A stretch of DNA of 64,000 bases, from the NCBI GenBank assembly GCA_021397845.1, contig CM038040.1, positions 47,139,088 to 47,203,087 of the forward strand. The letters run 5' to 3'. Numbering within the stretch: the first letter of the stretch is position 1; each line of letters starts with the position of its first letter. This document shows, piece by piece, positions 1 through 12,200 of this stretch. The DNA is from Areca catechu. Lineage: Eukaryota; Streptophyta; Magnoliopsida; Arecales; Arecaceae. The notes below the pieces were generated by a model that searched no databases, was not told the origin of the DNA, and saw only the letters and a program-made list of their open reading frames with translations. Made by a program: the position numbers and the translations under genes.

Positions 1-135
1 AAAATAAAATCATATCCTTACTAAAAAAATAAAATAAAAAATAGAGCATATATATTGCCAGAAAGGTATCTCAAATAAGAAAATAGTGGTGGCAGCAACT
101 CGGCACCATGGTTGGCTGGAGGGGGTGTTGGAAGG
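1..135. repeat. Direct repeat copy 1 (pair with 1406-1535)
   Basis: An A-rich stretch starting with aaaataaaatcatatcctta is followed by a segment reading roughly atagtggtggcagcaa and a ggaggggg run. The same order of motifs returns at 1406-1535. The two copies bracket about 1.27 kb of unrelated sequence. This copy touches the window edge, so its true left end is unknown. It could be one LTR of a small element or a local duplication. Confidence 0.6.
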
Positions 136-325
136 TAATAAGGTGGCTACCTAATTAAAAAGACTGAGTCTAGAGTTATACTCTATGTCCTTAAGACAAT
201 TTCGTCCTACAATGGTGCTTACGGTTTATGATGATTGTCTTCCAGGATACAACGGTCTTCTTCTGGTGAAAGTAGCACTATAATTCACCAAAAATTTGAA
301 CCATGAATGATTTTCTCTCTTTGTA

Positions 326-424
326 TGCACTATAGCTATACTCTGTTATTCAAATTATGCAAATGCCTAAGAGATTGCACTATAGCTATACTCTGTTATT
401 CAGAGTATGCAAATGCCTAAGGGA
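326..424. repeat. 50-bp tandem duplication
   Basis: A ~50-bp unit beginning tgcactatagctatactctg occurs twice in a row (326-375 and 376-424). The copies differ mainly at four bases (caaattat versus cagagtat). No gene is nearby. Confidence 0.85.
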
Positions 425-789
425 AGGAAAGAAAATGATTGATAGGATAAAATGAATAAGAAATAAGGACCTATTTATAGCCTTAAGATGTCTCTTGGAA
501 GCAACTCTTCTGATGTGATCGGAGAAAGTTACCGATGGCTTTTCGTAGTGAGATACGTATTTTCTCAATAGTAATCTGAAAATTCTGCGATCAATGCGCC
601 TATCGGAAGCCATGATACACTATTTCATATCCTGATCTAAAGATCACGCGATCAGCATGCTTCTCAATGCATCGTTTCATGATCCGATGGCACCTGTGAT
701 CATCAGAGGAAACATGATCCGTGAACGGACGCGTGATTGCGCTATCAACGCCTCCGGATGCGTGATCAGTTGTTTCGTGATTTCTGAAA

Positions 790-990
790 TCCCGTCATCC
801 GAGTCGGCTCGAATCCTCGAGTCGGCTCCTTGCTGCAGAGAGCACCCTGGTCGAGTCGGCTCAAACCCCTCGAGTCGACTCGGTCAGACTGCATGTTACC
901 ATTCCGTGGATCCGGGCCGGCTCGAACCACTTAAGTCGACTCGGCCAGACCGCATGTTATCCATTCTATAGATCCGAGCCGACTCCCAAC
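790..990. repeat. Cluster of GAGTCGRCTC-type palindromic decamers
   Basis: The near-palindrome gagtcggctc or gagtcgactc, with one-base variants such as gagccgactc, recurs at least six times in about 200 bp. Copies are separated by related spacers (cagac, gcatgtta). It looks like degenerate repeat DNA rather than coding sequence. Confidence 0.6.
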
Positions 991-1257
991 AGAACCGAGC
1001 CAATTCTCCTCCCTGCAACCATGATGTGGTGCCAATTAATCTTGACCGTCTGATCCATTTGATCAGGAAAAATTTAAAAGCTCCTCAAGCTCTTCGCGAC
1101 GATGCGAAATGCAAAGTGCATCTATAAAGCGCCCATTGCATCCTTGTCGCCCGTCATGTGCGCTTGCGGGTGATGCGTAAATGTATGAGCAAGGAAAAGA
1201 TTTTCCTCCAAAGAGCCTTAAATTTTTCCAATCTTTTCATGCGGGACTAAAAATTTT

Positions 1258-1312
1258 CATTCCAAAAGATAGTTTCCCATCCGAAAGGATAGTTTCCCAT
1301 TCCAAAGGATAG
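1258..1312. repeat. Three tandem ~20-bp units
   Basis: The unit cattccaaaggatagtttcc is repeated three times with single-base changes. Confidence 0.75.
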
Positions 1313-1405
1313 TTTAGGAATAAAAATTCTTATTCACTTTTTTCAATAAGAAATAGGGAGATCTTAGAGTGGAATGGGGTTAGGTCACCGCTATACAAGT
1401 CTTAA

Positions 1406-1535
1406 CAAAATAAAATCATATCCTTACCAAAAAAAATAAAATAAAAAAATAAAGAGAATGTATATTGTTTTAAAAAAAAATTATTTGGAATAAGAATATA
1501 GTGGTGACAGCAAATCGGTACGTTGGAGGGGGATC
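1406..1535. repeat. Direct repeat copy 2 (pair with 1-135)
   Basis: This is the second copy of the A-rich block plus the atagtggtgacagcaa and ggaggggg motifs seen at the start of the window. The copies are diverged by several indels in the A-rich part, so the duplication is not recent. Confidence 0.6.
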
Positions 1536-1822
1536 GAGTGGTCCACGGACAAGGAGAATGCAGGAGGGGGGACCTGGATTTCTTTTTTGGAACAGAACTT
1601 TTGGACTCTTGGCATAAAATGCTAAGAAGAAGCCGCAGGTTTGTCCTGCCACTTCTCATTAAAACTGCAACTTCTCTTTGTCACCATAGGTCCTACCATG
1701 TATTTGCCACATGACCATCAAACATTAATTCAATTTTAAATCGATAAACATAATTCAAGAAACCCTATTTTTGTAATTATTTATTTAAAATATTATTTAA
1801 AAAATCCATATAGAAAGTATTA

Positions 1823-1863
<41 letters not shown>
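1823..1863. repeat. Compound microsatellite (TG)n(AG)n
   Basis: About seven TG units run directly into about thirteen AG units. This is a typical plant compound simple repeat. Confidence 0.95.
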
Positions 1864-2087
1864 GTGTTGGAGAAGGGAGGGTTTTCACAGTATCAAAATG
1901 GAAACCAAATATTTGGACCAAAAGGAAACCTGTTTTCAGTAAACTGTTCCCCAGCTATTTTAGCAAGAGTTAGAGAGAAGCATGGGTTGGTTCTGATTTT
2001 CAAGGATTAAGTCGACAAAAAAAAAAAAAAAAAGAAAAAAAAAAGGGCAAACGAACAACACCTAGATGAGCCCTGTATTTTTTTTAA

Positions 2088-2420
2088 GGGGACGTTCGGT
2101 AGTCCTAATGGGATCAACATGATCTCAAGAATTACTGATGATCCAAATTCTAGGTGTTCTAGTTCCTGGTGATTCAAAATCACTATATTTGGTGAATCAT
2201 AATAGTTTAATCTTTTATGGTGGGTGGTTCAAGATCATTATATTTAGCCGATCATAATAATTTTCGCTTTTTACATGTTTGTGATTATAAGAGATCTTTT
2301 GATTAGCATGATAATTTTAAAAAAATAAGATGATCCAAAACTATATAAATAATATGATTTTATCATTTCTATTCGTGTCATCTTCGATCTTGGAACCATC
2401 ACCGCATACCAAACGCATCC
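2088..2420. mobile_element. Tourist-like MITE (PIF/Harbinger type)
   Basis: The 333-bp segment starts ggggacgttcggta and ends taccaaacgcatcc, which are imperfect terminal inverted repeats. It is flanked on both sides by TAA (2085-2087 and 2421-2423), the 3-bp target duplication typical of Tourist/PIF-Harbinger elements. There is no coding capacity and the interior is AT-rich. The assignment rests on ends plus target duplication; I could not compare it with a repeat library. Confidence 0.75.
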
Positions 2421-2520
2421 TAAGTTTGTTGGCATACGGGGTCTTTAAATAAACCCCGAGAACAATTGGCATTAAACAACATGGACCAGGAAAAAATTAG
2501 AAAAACCCTTCCAGAAGTAC

Positions 2521-2880
2521 ATGGACATGATCTTTGAGACATCTAGAGGGAGGCTCTTGACGATGGAGATTGGCTTCTTTGACGGAGTGTTCGAGATCAA
2601 AGAGAAGATCCAAGAATATATGAAGGCCACCCAGTCTCAAGCCAGAAGTTGGTCTTCAAATAATGCCAAGGCCAGGGCCAGGAATTGAGTGATGACCGCA
2701 ACACCACCGAGCATCGTGACGTCCTTCAAGGCTCTCGAATGCAACTAATCATGGCCGAGCACCACGATGGACAGGCAGCGAAGGCAGAGAATAACAATTC
2801 TAAAATGATACTTGTCCAGGTGAATGCATCGGAAAATGCGAGCGAAATGAGGAAGGTGTTGCAGAGATTGCATGCCGGTT
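2521..2880 (+). pseudogene. Ubiquitin-like-domain protein pseudogene
   Basis: From the ATG at 2521 the reading frame gives a ubiquitin-fold N-terminus (MDMIFETSRGRLLTMEIGFF, then GVFEIKEKIQEY). A two-base insertion near 2617 shifts the frame. The next frame continues the fold (HPVSSQKLVF, then a stop, then DVLQGSRMQLIM) as far as about 2880. This layout (strand, Ile-Lys-Glu-Lys-Ile helix, GxPVSxQxLVF turn, LQGSRIQL strand) fits plant ubiquitin-like-domain proteins, not canonical ubiquitin. It is not a copy of the polyubiquitin gene in this window, because the residues differ throughout. The frameshift and the in-frame stop make it non-functional. I see no introns, so a processed pseudogene or gene fragment is possible. 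Confidence 0.65.
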
Positions 2881-5800
2881 ATTTCTTAATTCATTTACGA
2901 ACAGAATGTTATGGATGATGATCGAACCTTTTCGCAGGCATGATGTGATACCATCGAGATTTTTAATGGGAGCGTGACTGGAGGGGTTCATGATTTTCTC
3001 GGTTGCCTTATTTTTTTGCTGTTTTCTTAATAATGTGGATTTCAGATTTGGGTGTAAACAATTTTTTTTTTTTTTTCTTAAAAAAAAAGAAAAATTAGGT
3101 CATGCTCTGGATTTGGCCATGAATATCAATTGGAACAAAAGTGAGTTTGATTTCAATCTGATCTTCATTTTTGGTGAAAATATTATAGGTTTCTCTTTTT
3201 GAGTTTTTCTAAGAATTTGTGCCATGACTACTACTGTCTGAGAATGGAGTAGAAGAGACCTTGATCTCACTTTGAGTAGCAGATCTAAGAGCATGTTTTC
3301 CAGGATTAGTGATTAAATGGGTGGAAGTTTATTCAACATTAATACTCGTGAAGTTAGAGATATTTTTCAATGGTTGGTGATGAAATAGAAGTGACGGACA
3401 ATCTGCTACACAAGAGAAGAAAATTGGAAAGAGAGTTTCACCGAGTGGTGGTTGTTCAAGCCGTGGAAGGAGGGGGAGAGTTATTCTAGATGATGTAACC
3501 CTTTGAAGTTCTGAACTTTCTTAGACAGCACATTAGTTTGTTGTAGAGTCTTCATCTGGAAATATCCCTTGCAACAATATTGGTATGCTCTAAAAAATTT
3601 ACACAACATCCAGACAAGCCATCACAGCTAGATTCGATGTTGTCATTAACAAGCTAAACAAGGTCAGCAGGACTCATGTAACAGCAATCAATGAGAAAAT
3701 AAGCAATGCATGTTAAAGAAGCTAGGCAGGCTGTGATTCCTGTCTGATTCTTTCTTTTTTAAAATCATCAAAAAAAAATTTAAATTAAAAAAAAAATATA
3801 TAAAGGAAGGCAGAATTTTTTTTTTTTTTTTTTTTTCTCTGTTTCTCTCTAGTAAAATGTTCAATTCTCTAGTTTCTCTTGAGTTGAGATGGTTATACTA
3901 AAAGTAATAATCATCTAACAACTAACATAATTCGATGCGAGTGCTAGGAGCACATCACACATGAGAAATCATGGAAGGCTATAATTTCTTCTCAGATTTT
4001 CCTTTTTTCTTAAAAACTACTTGAATGAATGAACCAAAATTTCCATTGAATTCATTGAATTGAGCTGATGCAATCAGTTAGAAATAGGCTTACAAACTAG
4101 CCTAGGTCACATCCATAAGTATCCGAGACTAGTTTACCAATGGGCTGGCCCGAATTCCATAGAAATAATAATCTCAGCAAGTTTTTTATTTTATATTTTG
4201 TTCTTCCTATGGATTTCATAAACCTAGCCTAGCATGTAAGCCTATTTCTAACTAATTGTATTGATCTAATCTAGTTAGCCCGTTCATCCACACAGGCCCT
4301 AAGTTGTTTGATTGTCCTCCTGATTCTGTCCAAATCTAACAACTAAACAAAGCAGGTTGGCCATACTAAAAAGGGACCACCCATAAAATCTTAGAGAGAG
4401 GAGAGTGAAGAGGAATGACGTCGGTCATTCTAATCATTGATGTTAGCAGAGGCAAAATATATATTGGTGAAGCGCGCATGCTTGTATTGTAGTCAATGAT
4501 GTTGTACACCATATCCAATTGCCTTCTCTTCCATTCTTGAAAGTGATTTGCACTTTCTTCATCTTTTTCTTCTTTGCAATCTTATTTTGATAAGAGAAGG
4601 GACAACCCATCCAATTTAATCAAAATCTAAGATCAGAGAACAGAACATGAACATTCAAGAAGAACTGGCAAAAATTTGTAGCACCATCACTGATTCACTG
4701 TGTTGTTTCCCAAGCTTTAAATGAGTATCTAAACTCTTAGCAACAAGTAGATTCGAGCATGCACAAAAAGAGAATGACAATAATAAGGATACGAAGAGAA
4801 TTTTACTACTAGAGTGTATTGACCGTACTCCTTTTGGTGAAAAACAGGGCCAAATCCTAATTACGCTATCCTTCTGGGAAGTAAACAGATACAGAAATCT
4901 TATTACATAATGCATCTCAATAAGTCACACAAATTTATGCCACCATGTTTTAGGGCCTCGAGCATCCGCTCCTCAACAGCATCCCAAATTATCAAAATAC
5001 AAAAATGACCTACTTTAATATTTACAGCCTTGGCCTTCAAAATTCAGTATTTATCTACAAAAACTTAATGAACACGCATAAATAATTTAGAATAAGCTAA
5101 TAGGAATTCTGCATTAGAATATGATGCGAAAGTGTTCATATACCACATATGATAGCCTTTCATACCTCGAGAGCAATGCTTCACCGAAACCCTGCTGCTG
5201 AACTTCATCTTGTATATCCAATTGTTCTTAACATCTCATTGATACAAAATTGCTTCATCCACTACCATTTACAGTTCTTCCACATAACATATTTTCAAAA
5301 AGCTGCTTCTAGTGATTCATGTAGCACCGAAATCTGTTCATCTTATTGCTCTACTCAATCATGAATCAGCCCCCATCAAATCTGGGTGAAAGAAAACTCT
5401 GCAGACTCCAGTACATCAAAATGATCTTTAATTATGGTCAGAAATCTTGGATAACAAAATAATTATCCTCCTTGGATAATGATCCTTGTAGAGGAGTCCA
5501 TTCCACTTTATTTTTCTTTGAATAAAATATATGATCTTGTAACATCAAATATGAGTAATTTTGTCTGGATTGTATATATATGTCCTTCCGCTCAGATCCA
5601 CTGGGTGCACCTGATCTTTTTACATCTCCCATGAGCAAGGTTATCCTGTAATGCAAGATGAGAGAGTTGATTATTGGAAATTCTCACCAAATTCTGAAAA
5701 TCAGAAGACCTCGTCAAAGTCTGAAAATACTTTTTAAGTTAATTTATAATCAGGTATATAAGTTACCTGAATGACCACCATGGCAGAGCTTGTCTGCTCA

Positions 5801-7044
5801 TGACATGATTCAATGCTGAACCAGCAGTCCAGACAGACCGGCACAAAATTAAATAGACCTTAATACCAAATAGTTTGTCTCATAAATAGGAAGACCAAAG
5901 TGATCTGCATGGATGATCAGGTAGAAGAAGCTTGATTACAGATACAACATAGAAAATCCAAATTGTCTCAATCCATAGAAGGAAATATAGTAACTTACCC
6001 TACATCAGATACAAATTTAAATAAAACATATATATACCAGTAGTTTTAATGACAATCATGCATTAGCAAAAGATAAACCATAGAAAATAACTACATCCAA
6101 ATATTGTCATGACCACTTCTGCAATTGATAACTGATAACACCACCAATTTATTTAAGCATAAAAACTAAGATAGGGTTTCTAGTGGGTTAAACCGATTGA
6201 CAGGCCATACAATAATGGATTGCTTTGGCTAATTGGAAGCCAAATGAAAAGTCCATGAGCAGGCATTTGGATAAAAATCAAGGCTCTACAGGCAGCAGGC
6301 TCAAGCTTCCCTCAACCAACTTGTATAGCCATTATCTAACCATGACGCATGTTACACACACCCCCTTTAATCGACGCCCAGAGCAGCCCACCCAATGAGT
6401 CCCTTTAATCTATGACATTTGATAAGGACTGTGAGACTCATAATCAATAAATGACATTCTTCAAGAAATATTCTCCAATTGATTCTCCTCTCTATCTGAA
6501 AACAAGAGAAATACAAAATAGAAGGTAAGAGGTGATGTACAAGCTTGTATTGTGCATGCAAACTTCCATGGGCATTACAAGCAACTTGATTCCCTATTAA
6601 ATGTAATTACCTCTATTCTTCGAGATGGAAACAAGAAGAGCACATTTATGAAAGTAAGAGTGGATATACTCACAGTAGCATTTGACATGCAAACATGCAA
6701 GTGATGTTTTGGTTCTGTTTGTGACTAGCTTGGTTTATATAACTGCTACAACACTCTTTCGATACAGACATACTTTAAGGGTTCCTTAGTTGTAACTCTT
6801 TATGGTAGTGCCTCTAGATAGCTTGCATTTAAGAGAGAGTGAATGAAAGTAATGCACCTCATAAAACAGAAGTGTTATTAATTATTAGTAGTTCCCAAAG
6901 TTTTTGAGAGTTGTATGAAGGGCATAATTGGAAAAGAAAGAGGAGAGGAATGGCTCCTTGTAGTCTTGGAGTCAGATGGGCTCAAGAATTTGATACTGGT
7001 GTCAGTAATATAATACATGTACAGGATCATATATACAAATGTCT

Positions 7045-7106
7045 ATGTGTGTGTGTGTGTGTGTGTGTAAATATGAGTGTATATGCACATATACATACAT
7101 ACATAG
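7045..7106. repeat. Microsatellite (TG)n then (CATA)n
   Basis: Twelve or so TG units are followed after a short spacer by CATA-type tetranucleotide repeats. Confidence 0.9.
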
Positions 7107-8093
7107 CATATGTATATATGTTGTATATGTATACATGAATGCATGTATGTATGCATGTCTGAGTTCAACATCTTCTTGCTAATGCAGGGACCATGGCTGA
7201 AAGGAAAAGGTGCAAAAATGACACGAGATTGACAGCTAGTTTGCAAGAGTGTCAAACCATAGAATGGATCCAAAATGAATATCCATGAATGCTAGTGCAC
7301 CACCCATTTAATATTATATTGATCCCCTGAAGAAAAAAAAATGGTGAGGAGGATTAACAAAGGCAGCCCCCAATAGTTGAGATAAGATGATGCTTAAGGT
7401 TATGAATACATTTCAATATTTGGTATTAGAATAAGCAACATTATACCTATAAATATGCATCGAGAAGGGTGTCTACATTATTTTTAATACTCAACACTAG
7501 TGCTGACACCTAAGCAACCAATACCATTCAAGATGAAGCCACCATTTAGGCACCAAATTTGGTGCACAGCAATGGCCAAAATGTTGGTAGTCTATGCATA
7601 TAAACATGTATGCCCATTGTCAATGTTAAAATACCTTTGTATATCAATAATTGCACAACATGAAGTAGATTTATGTACACACTCATTAGAATATATGTTT
7701 TTCTCATAGTTATTTGTATTACAACCAAAAACCAGTTTTACACCTAAATGCGACTATATGACCATGTAAATATGAAGGAACCAAAACAAAAGTATATGAA
7801 CTCTGTCTGACAACCTAGGCTCAAAATCATTATCTATGAAAGCAACAAACTTATATATACTTCAGATTCATAAGGCTAATCAACCAGGTTTCAAAAATTA
7901 AAGAACGTTTATATTCTCAAAGAAAAGTAAATAACTAAATAAAGCATGTCTTCTCAAACCTTTTCTTCTTTGGCTGCACATTTATTTTACAGCTACCATC
8001 CCATGTAAAACATTTGCCCATCCACTCAAAAGTATGTACCTCAAGCATCTTCCCTTTTTGGCCTTTAATTTCATAGCTACAAGAGTTTTTTAA

Positions 8094-8178
8094 CATGTGA
8101 TATACATGTTTACAAGATAGGGAGCTAGGAACACAATTTGAGCATATGTGATATACATGTTTACAAGAGGGAGCTAGG
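8094..8178. repeat. ~35-bp duplication with short spacer
   Basis: The sequence atgtgatatacatgtttaca followed by agaggg-like bases and agctagg occurs at 8094-8130 and again at 8145-8178. The first copy has two additional bases. Confidence 0.8.
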
Positions 8179-9274
8179 TATGATATGCACACACGCATTC
8201 ATACATAAGATACTATGGAAGTAGGGTTTGCCCTAAAAGCCATTTGGTATGTTAGACATGGCATTTTGAGATATTTCAAGGGTATCCCTTCCACATACCC
8301 TCATAAACAGTTAGAGGGTTATGTTGCATGTTGGTACATGAGCTAGAAAAGAATCCATGCGTACCACTATAAGTAGAATGAACAAGTAGATGGTTGTGTA
8401 TTCCGTGGGAAGAATTGCATCATTCTAGACACTTGAACATGCTTCACAACTATGGATGAGGTTGGTTATCACAGCTATTGGTGAGGCAGAATAAACCAAT
8501 GTTGGATATTTATTTAAAATTATCATGCCATCTGTCATGAGTCTTTATATGAGAGCAAAGACATCATTATAGACATGTATTTCTTTGAGAAACATTTTAA
8601 GCTTTTCCTCTCAAATGATCCAGATCTCTCCATTCTATAGAAGAGTCTCAATTGTTGAGCATACCTAACCCCCAACCCTATCATTGACCTGATTCCCGGA
8701 TAGGGCTTGAGCATCAACTGAAGGTGGACAATAGCAGACACATATTTGAAGTTATGCAATACTTATCAAGTAAGATGCATAAACCATCAGAAATTTTGGT
8801 AAGGAGAAGAAATGTATTTTCGGACTGAAGTCATCCAAAAATGAAGCAAGCAGCAATTGGAGGTTATGTATCATGGCAGTAGGTGAGCATTATCATTTTT
8901 TTATTGGTTAAGAAGAAATTCATGATTGTTCAAGTTTTACATGGTTTTTCTCTTTCATGTGAATGTTAACCAAGTAAAAGGGCTAAGCAAGATCTTGAGG
9001 AACAACATATGAATACAAGAGCAAATCTATTAAATAGCAGCACATAAAGTGAGAATATATGATCCTTTGCTGGAAGTGTAAAAATAATAAGGATGTCCAA
9101 CTGGTCCTGCCAAGTCCAATATTACAATTTTTAAGAGGATACTCACATATAAATTATACTCAAGCTTGTTGGTTTGCAAATTGAAAAAAATACCTGTCCT
9201 GGATACATCAATATTTTCCTAGGTCCTGCAAGAACTCAATTTGTTGAAAAAAATGTTCTTTAAAAAAAAAAAAA

Positions 9275-12200
9275 TTAAATGTAGCTACAGCCTGAGTCTT
9301 TCTTTGTAGCTCTTTGCTCCATCAACTTCCTTGTCTTCCAGGCACTCTCCCACAACCCTGCTGATGCATATGTATTTGCTAGGACAACATAGTTTACCGA
9401 TCTTTCAGGATATAAATTAAGAAGATACCCTGCAGCAATTTCCCCAAGAGATGTGTCGCCATGCATTCTACAAGCCCCAAGCATAGCACCCCAAAGTGAT
9501 GCATTAGGCTTAGCATCCATCTTGCAAACAAGATCGTATGCTTCTTGTAATCGACCTCCACGTGCAAGAAGATCAACAGCACATGAATAATGTTCTGCTC
9601 TTGGGTGGATCCCATACTTGCTAACCATAGACTTGAAATACTCCATTCCTTCATTAGTCAAGCCGGAATGGCTACATGCAGACAGGAGAGAAAGGAATGT
9701 AACATCATTTGGCTTCACTCCATCATTCTCCATCTTCATAAAGAGTGCTATTGCACCTTCTCCAGAACCATGCTTTCCATATCCAGTGATCAATGAAGTC
9801 CATGAAATAACATTTTTATATTTCATTTCTTCAAAAGCACAATGGCCATCCCAAAGTTCCCCTGACTTTGCATACATGTCAATGAGAGCATTGCCCAAAG
9901 CTATATCATGGTTGGACAGGTTCTTAATTACATAAGCATGAATTTGTCTTCCCAAACTCAATGAAGCTACATTGGCACATATATTAAGCATGGAACATAA
10001 AATCACATCATCAATTCTCATGCCCATCCTATGTATCTCACCAAAAAGCTCCAATGCCTTCCCACTACAGCTTCTTTCCAATGAATACCCAGTGATTAGT
10101 GCAGTACAAGAAATCAAGTCTCGTTCATACATCGAGTCATATACCAATCTAGCATTCTGAATGCTCCTACATTTCGCATATGCATCAATTAGTGATCCAG
10201 TGATGATAGATTGATTCTCACAACCCAATTTGACAGTAAAAGCATGAATCTGATTCACATGCACAAGAGCTCTGACTGAACCACATGCCTTTAAAAGACT
10301 TCCAAGAGTGAAATGATCAGGTAGAAGACCTGTTAAAATCATGAATTAAGATAGCAAAAAAGTTCATGGGAGCTGAAGCTCAACAATAAAGAAATTCACA
10401 TAGAACAGCAGTTAAACTAAAATCTCTGGATAGACTTCTTGTAAGAACTGGCCCGATTGGGCCCTTTCTAGGCCAAAGTCGGCAATTCCAGCCAACTTCA
10501 ACCCAAATTCAAAAAAAAAAAAAAGAGAGAGAGAGAGAGAGACTGGAATAGGGGAATCCCAATCCCTTGCTCGATCTTGCACCTCGGCGGATAGAGTCCT
10601 CAGGAGGCTGGTGTAAGGGTCGCGGGGTCAGGGCGAATCAGCCGAGGTTGTTGGGAATCGCCGCAACTGGTGAACCGCCAGAGTTATCTGCAATTAAACC
10701 AAGTTCATACTTTATGAGACCTTTCCTTTTTAAACCCCCTCGTCATCTCCAATCAAGCCAAAAACCGAGCTCTCCACCGCCCTCTTCCCTATCTCCGGCA
10801 ATCATAGGATCGCCGAAGCTAAACCCCCACCATCCAAAAACCCATCTCCTTCCTCCATAACCCCTTTGCCCTTCTTTGATTTGGAAAATTGAAGCCATTC
10901 AACCTCTTCATTTCCAGGAACTCGCCCCGTTAGCTGCATCCCTGTCGTTGCCACCACCAACCAGTAAGTCCCCCTCCCTTCTCTGGGTTTTCTTTTGATT
11001 TTTGGATGTTGATTCCATGATGGCAAGGCCCATTCCTTTCTTCCTCTCCCTCGGTTCCCCTAGTGGTAGCTAGCCGCCCAGTTGCGCTGCCTCGACCCCC
11101 TCCCCTCCACGACTACCACTAGGTCGGACCACCGCCCCCCTCTCCCTCCTTGATTTTCTAGAGCCATGGGAAGGCTTTGTTCGGGTTGAGCAAAAGAAGA
11201 GAAGAAAGTAGAGAAAGAAAAGAAAGTAGAGAAAGAAAGAGGAGAGAGAAAGAGAGAGAAAAGAAGAGAGAAGAGAAAGAGAAAAGAAGAGAGAGAAATA
11301 AATGATTAATTAAAAAAAAATGGATGGGAGATCAACCTTGAATTTATTGGGTTTCAATTAGATTTAACCTAAACTAATCATTGATCAATCAAACCAGATT
11401 CTCATAAATTGGATCCAATTGGCACATAAACTGAATCCTAGATCAAACCCAGACCTAGACCTGACCGAAAGTCTCTTTTCGCATTCTAATTTCCTTTTTC
11501 TCGAATTGAAGGATAATTATGAAATTAACTTGTTTTGCCAGAGTCTTCATCACCTCCATTGGTAAAGGAGTGACGGATCTAGGATTTGAATCGTGTATCA
11601 TTGGTAGAATCATTTTCTGTAAATTATCTCCACCCCTAGTATATTTTTATCATGTATGATCTGATTTAAAGGTTTAATTATTGTTATGCTATTTTACTCA
11701 AATAAGTATCTTATATGCTATACATGGCATGATTTGATGAAATGTTAAATTAAATATACATGAATATTTGAAAATGGATTGTATTTCATTGCATTAAAAA
11801 ATGTATTATTTGTTGATTGTAGTGCTCTCTAGTTTGACTATGATACATGAGTTATGATCTAATATTCTTTTGGGCCTCTAGTGGCGCACATGATCGATGA
11901 ATGGTATGTATAGTCAGGATCTAGTCTTTTTTGGGACTAGCCATGGACCAATCATGGCTATAGTTAAAGGAACTAAGAAAGTAAGAGTGAATGATCGACC
12001 TTAATTATTTTGAAAATATATTGTAGCTAAATATACATAATTGAAAATTTATGTTAATTGATCTAGCATATTTTATTAGCTTATATTTTATAGATAGTCA
12101 TTCAATTTTATATTTCATGAATTAAAAATTATGATAACTTACTAGGCTCATATAGTTTATTATATATTTTCTTCCTTTTAAATGCTATAGAGTACTCGGG

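Larger units (their letters stand above)
2990..9274. other. Long non-coding stretch
   Basis: About 6.3 kb of AT-rich DNA without a convincing gene. It holds poly-T and poly-A runs near 3061-3090 and 3816-3836, a TG/CATA microsatellite at 7045-7106 and a short duplication at 8094-8178. The PPR 3'UTR should fall in its right-hand end. Two short minus-strand open stretches (around 5166-5215 and 4913-5005) look faintly exon-like but cannot be assigned. Confidence 0.6.

Noticed and set aside
7043..7273. Frames with His/Thr/Tyr-rich runs
   Set aside because: They are produced by the TG/CATA microsatellite.
10567..11026. Pro/Ser-rich open frames inside the PPR intron
   Set aside because: They lie in the presumed solo LTR and have no domain or splice context.
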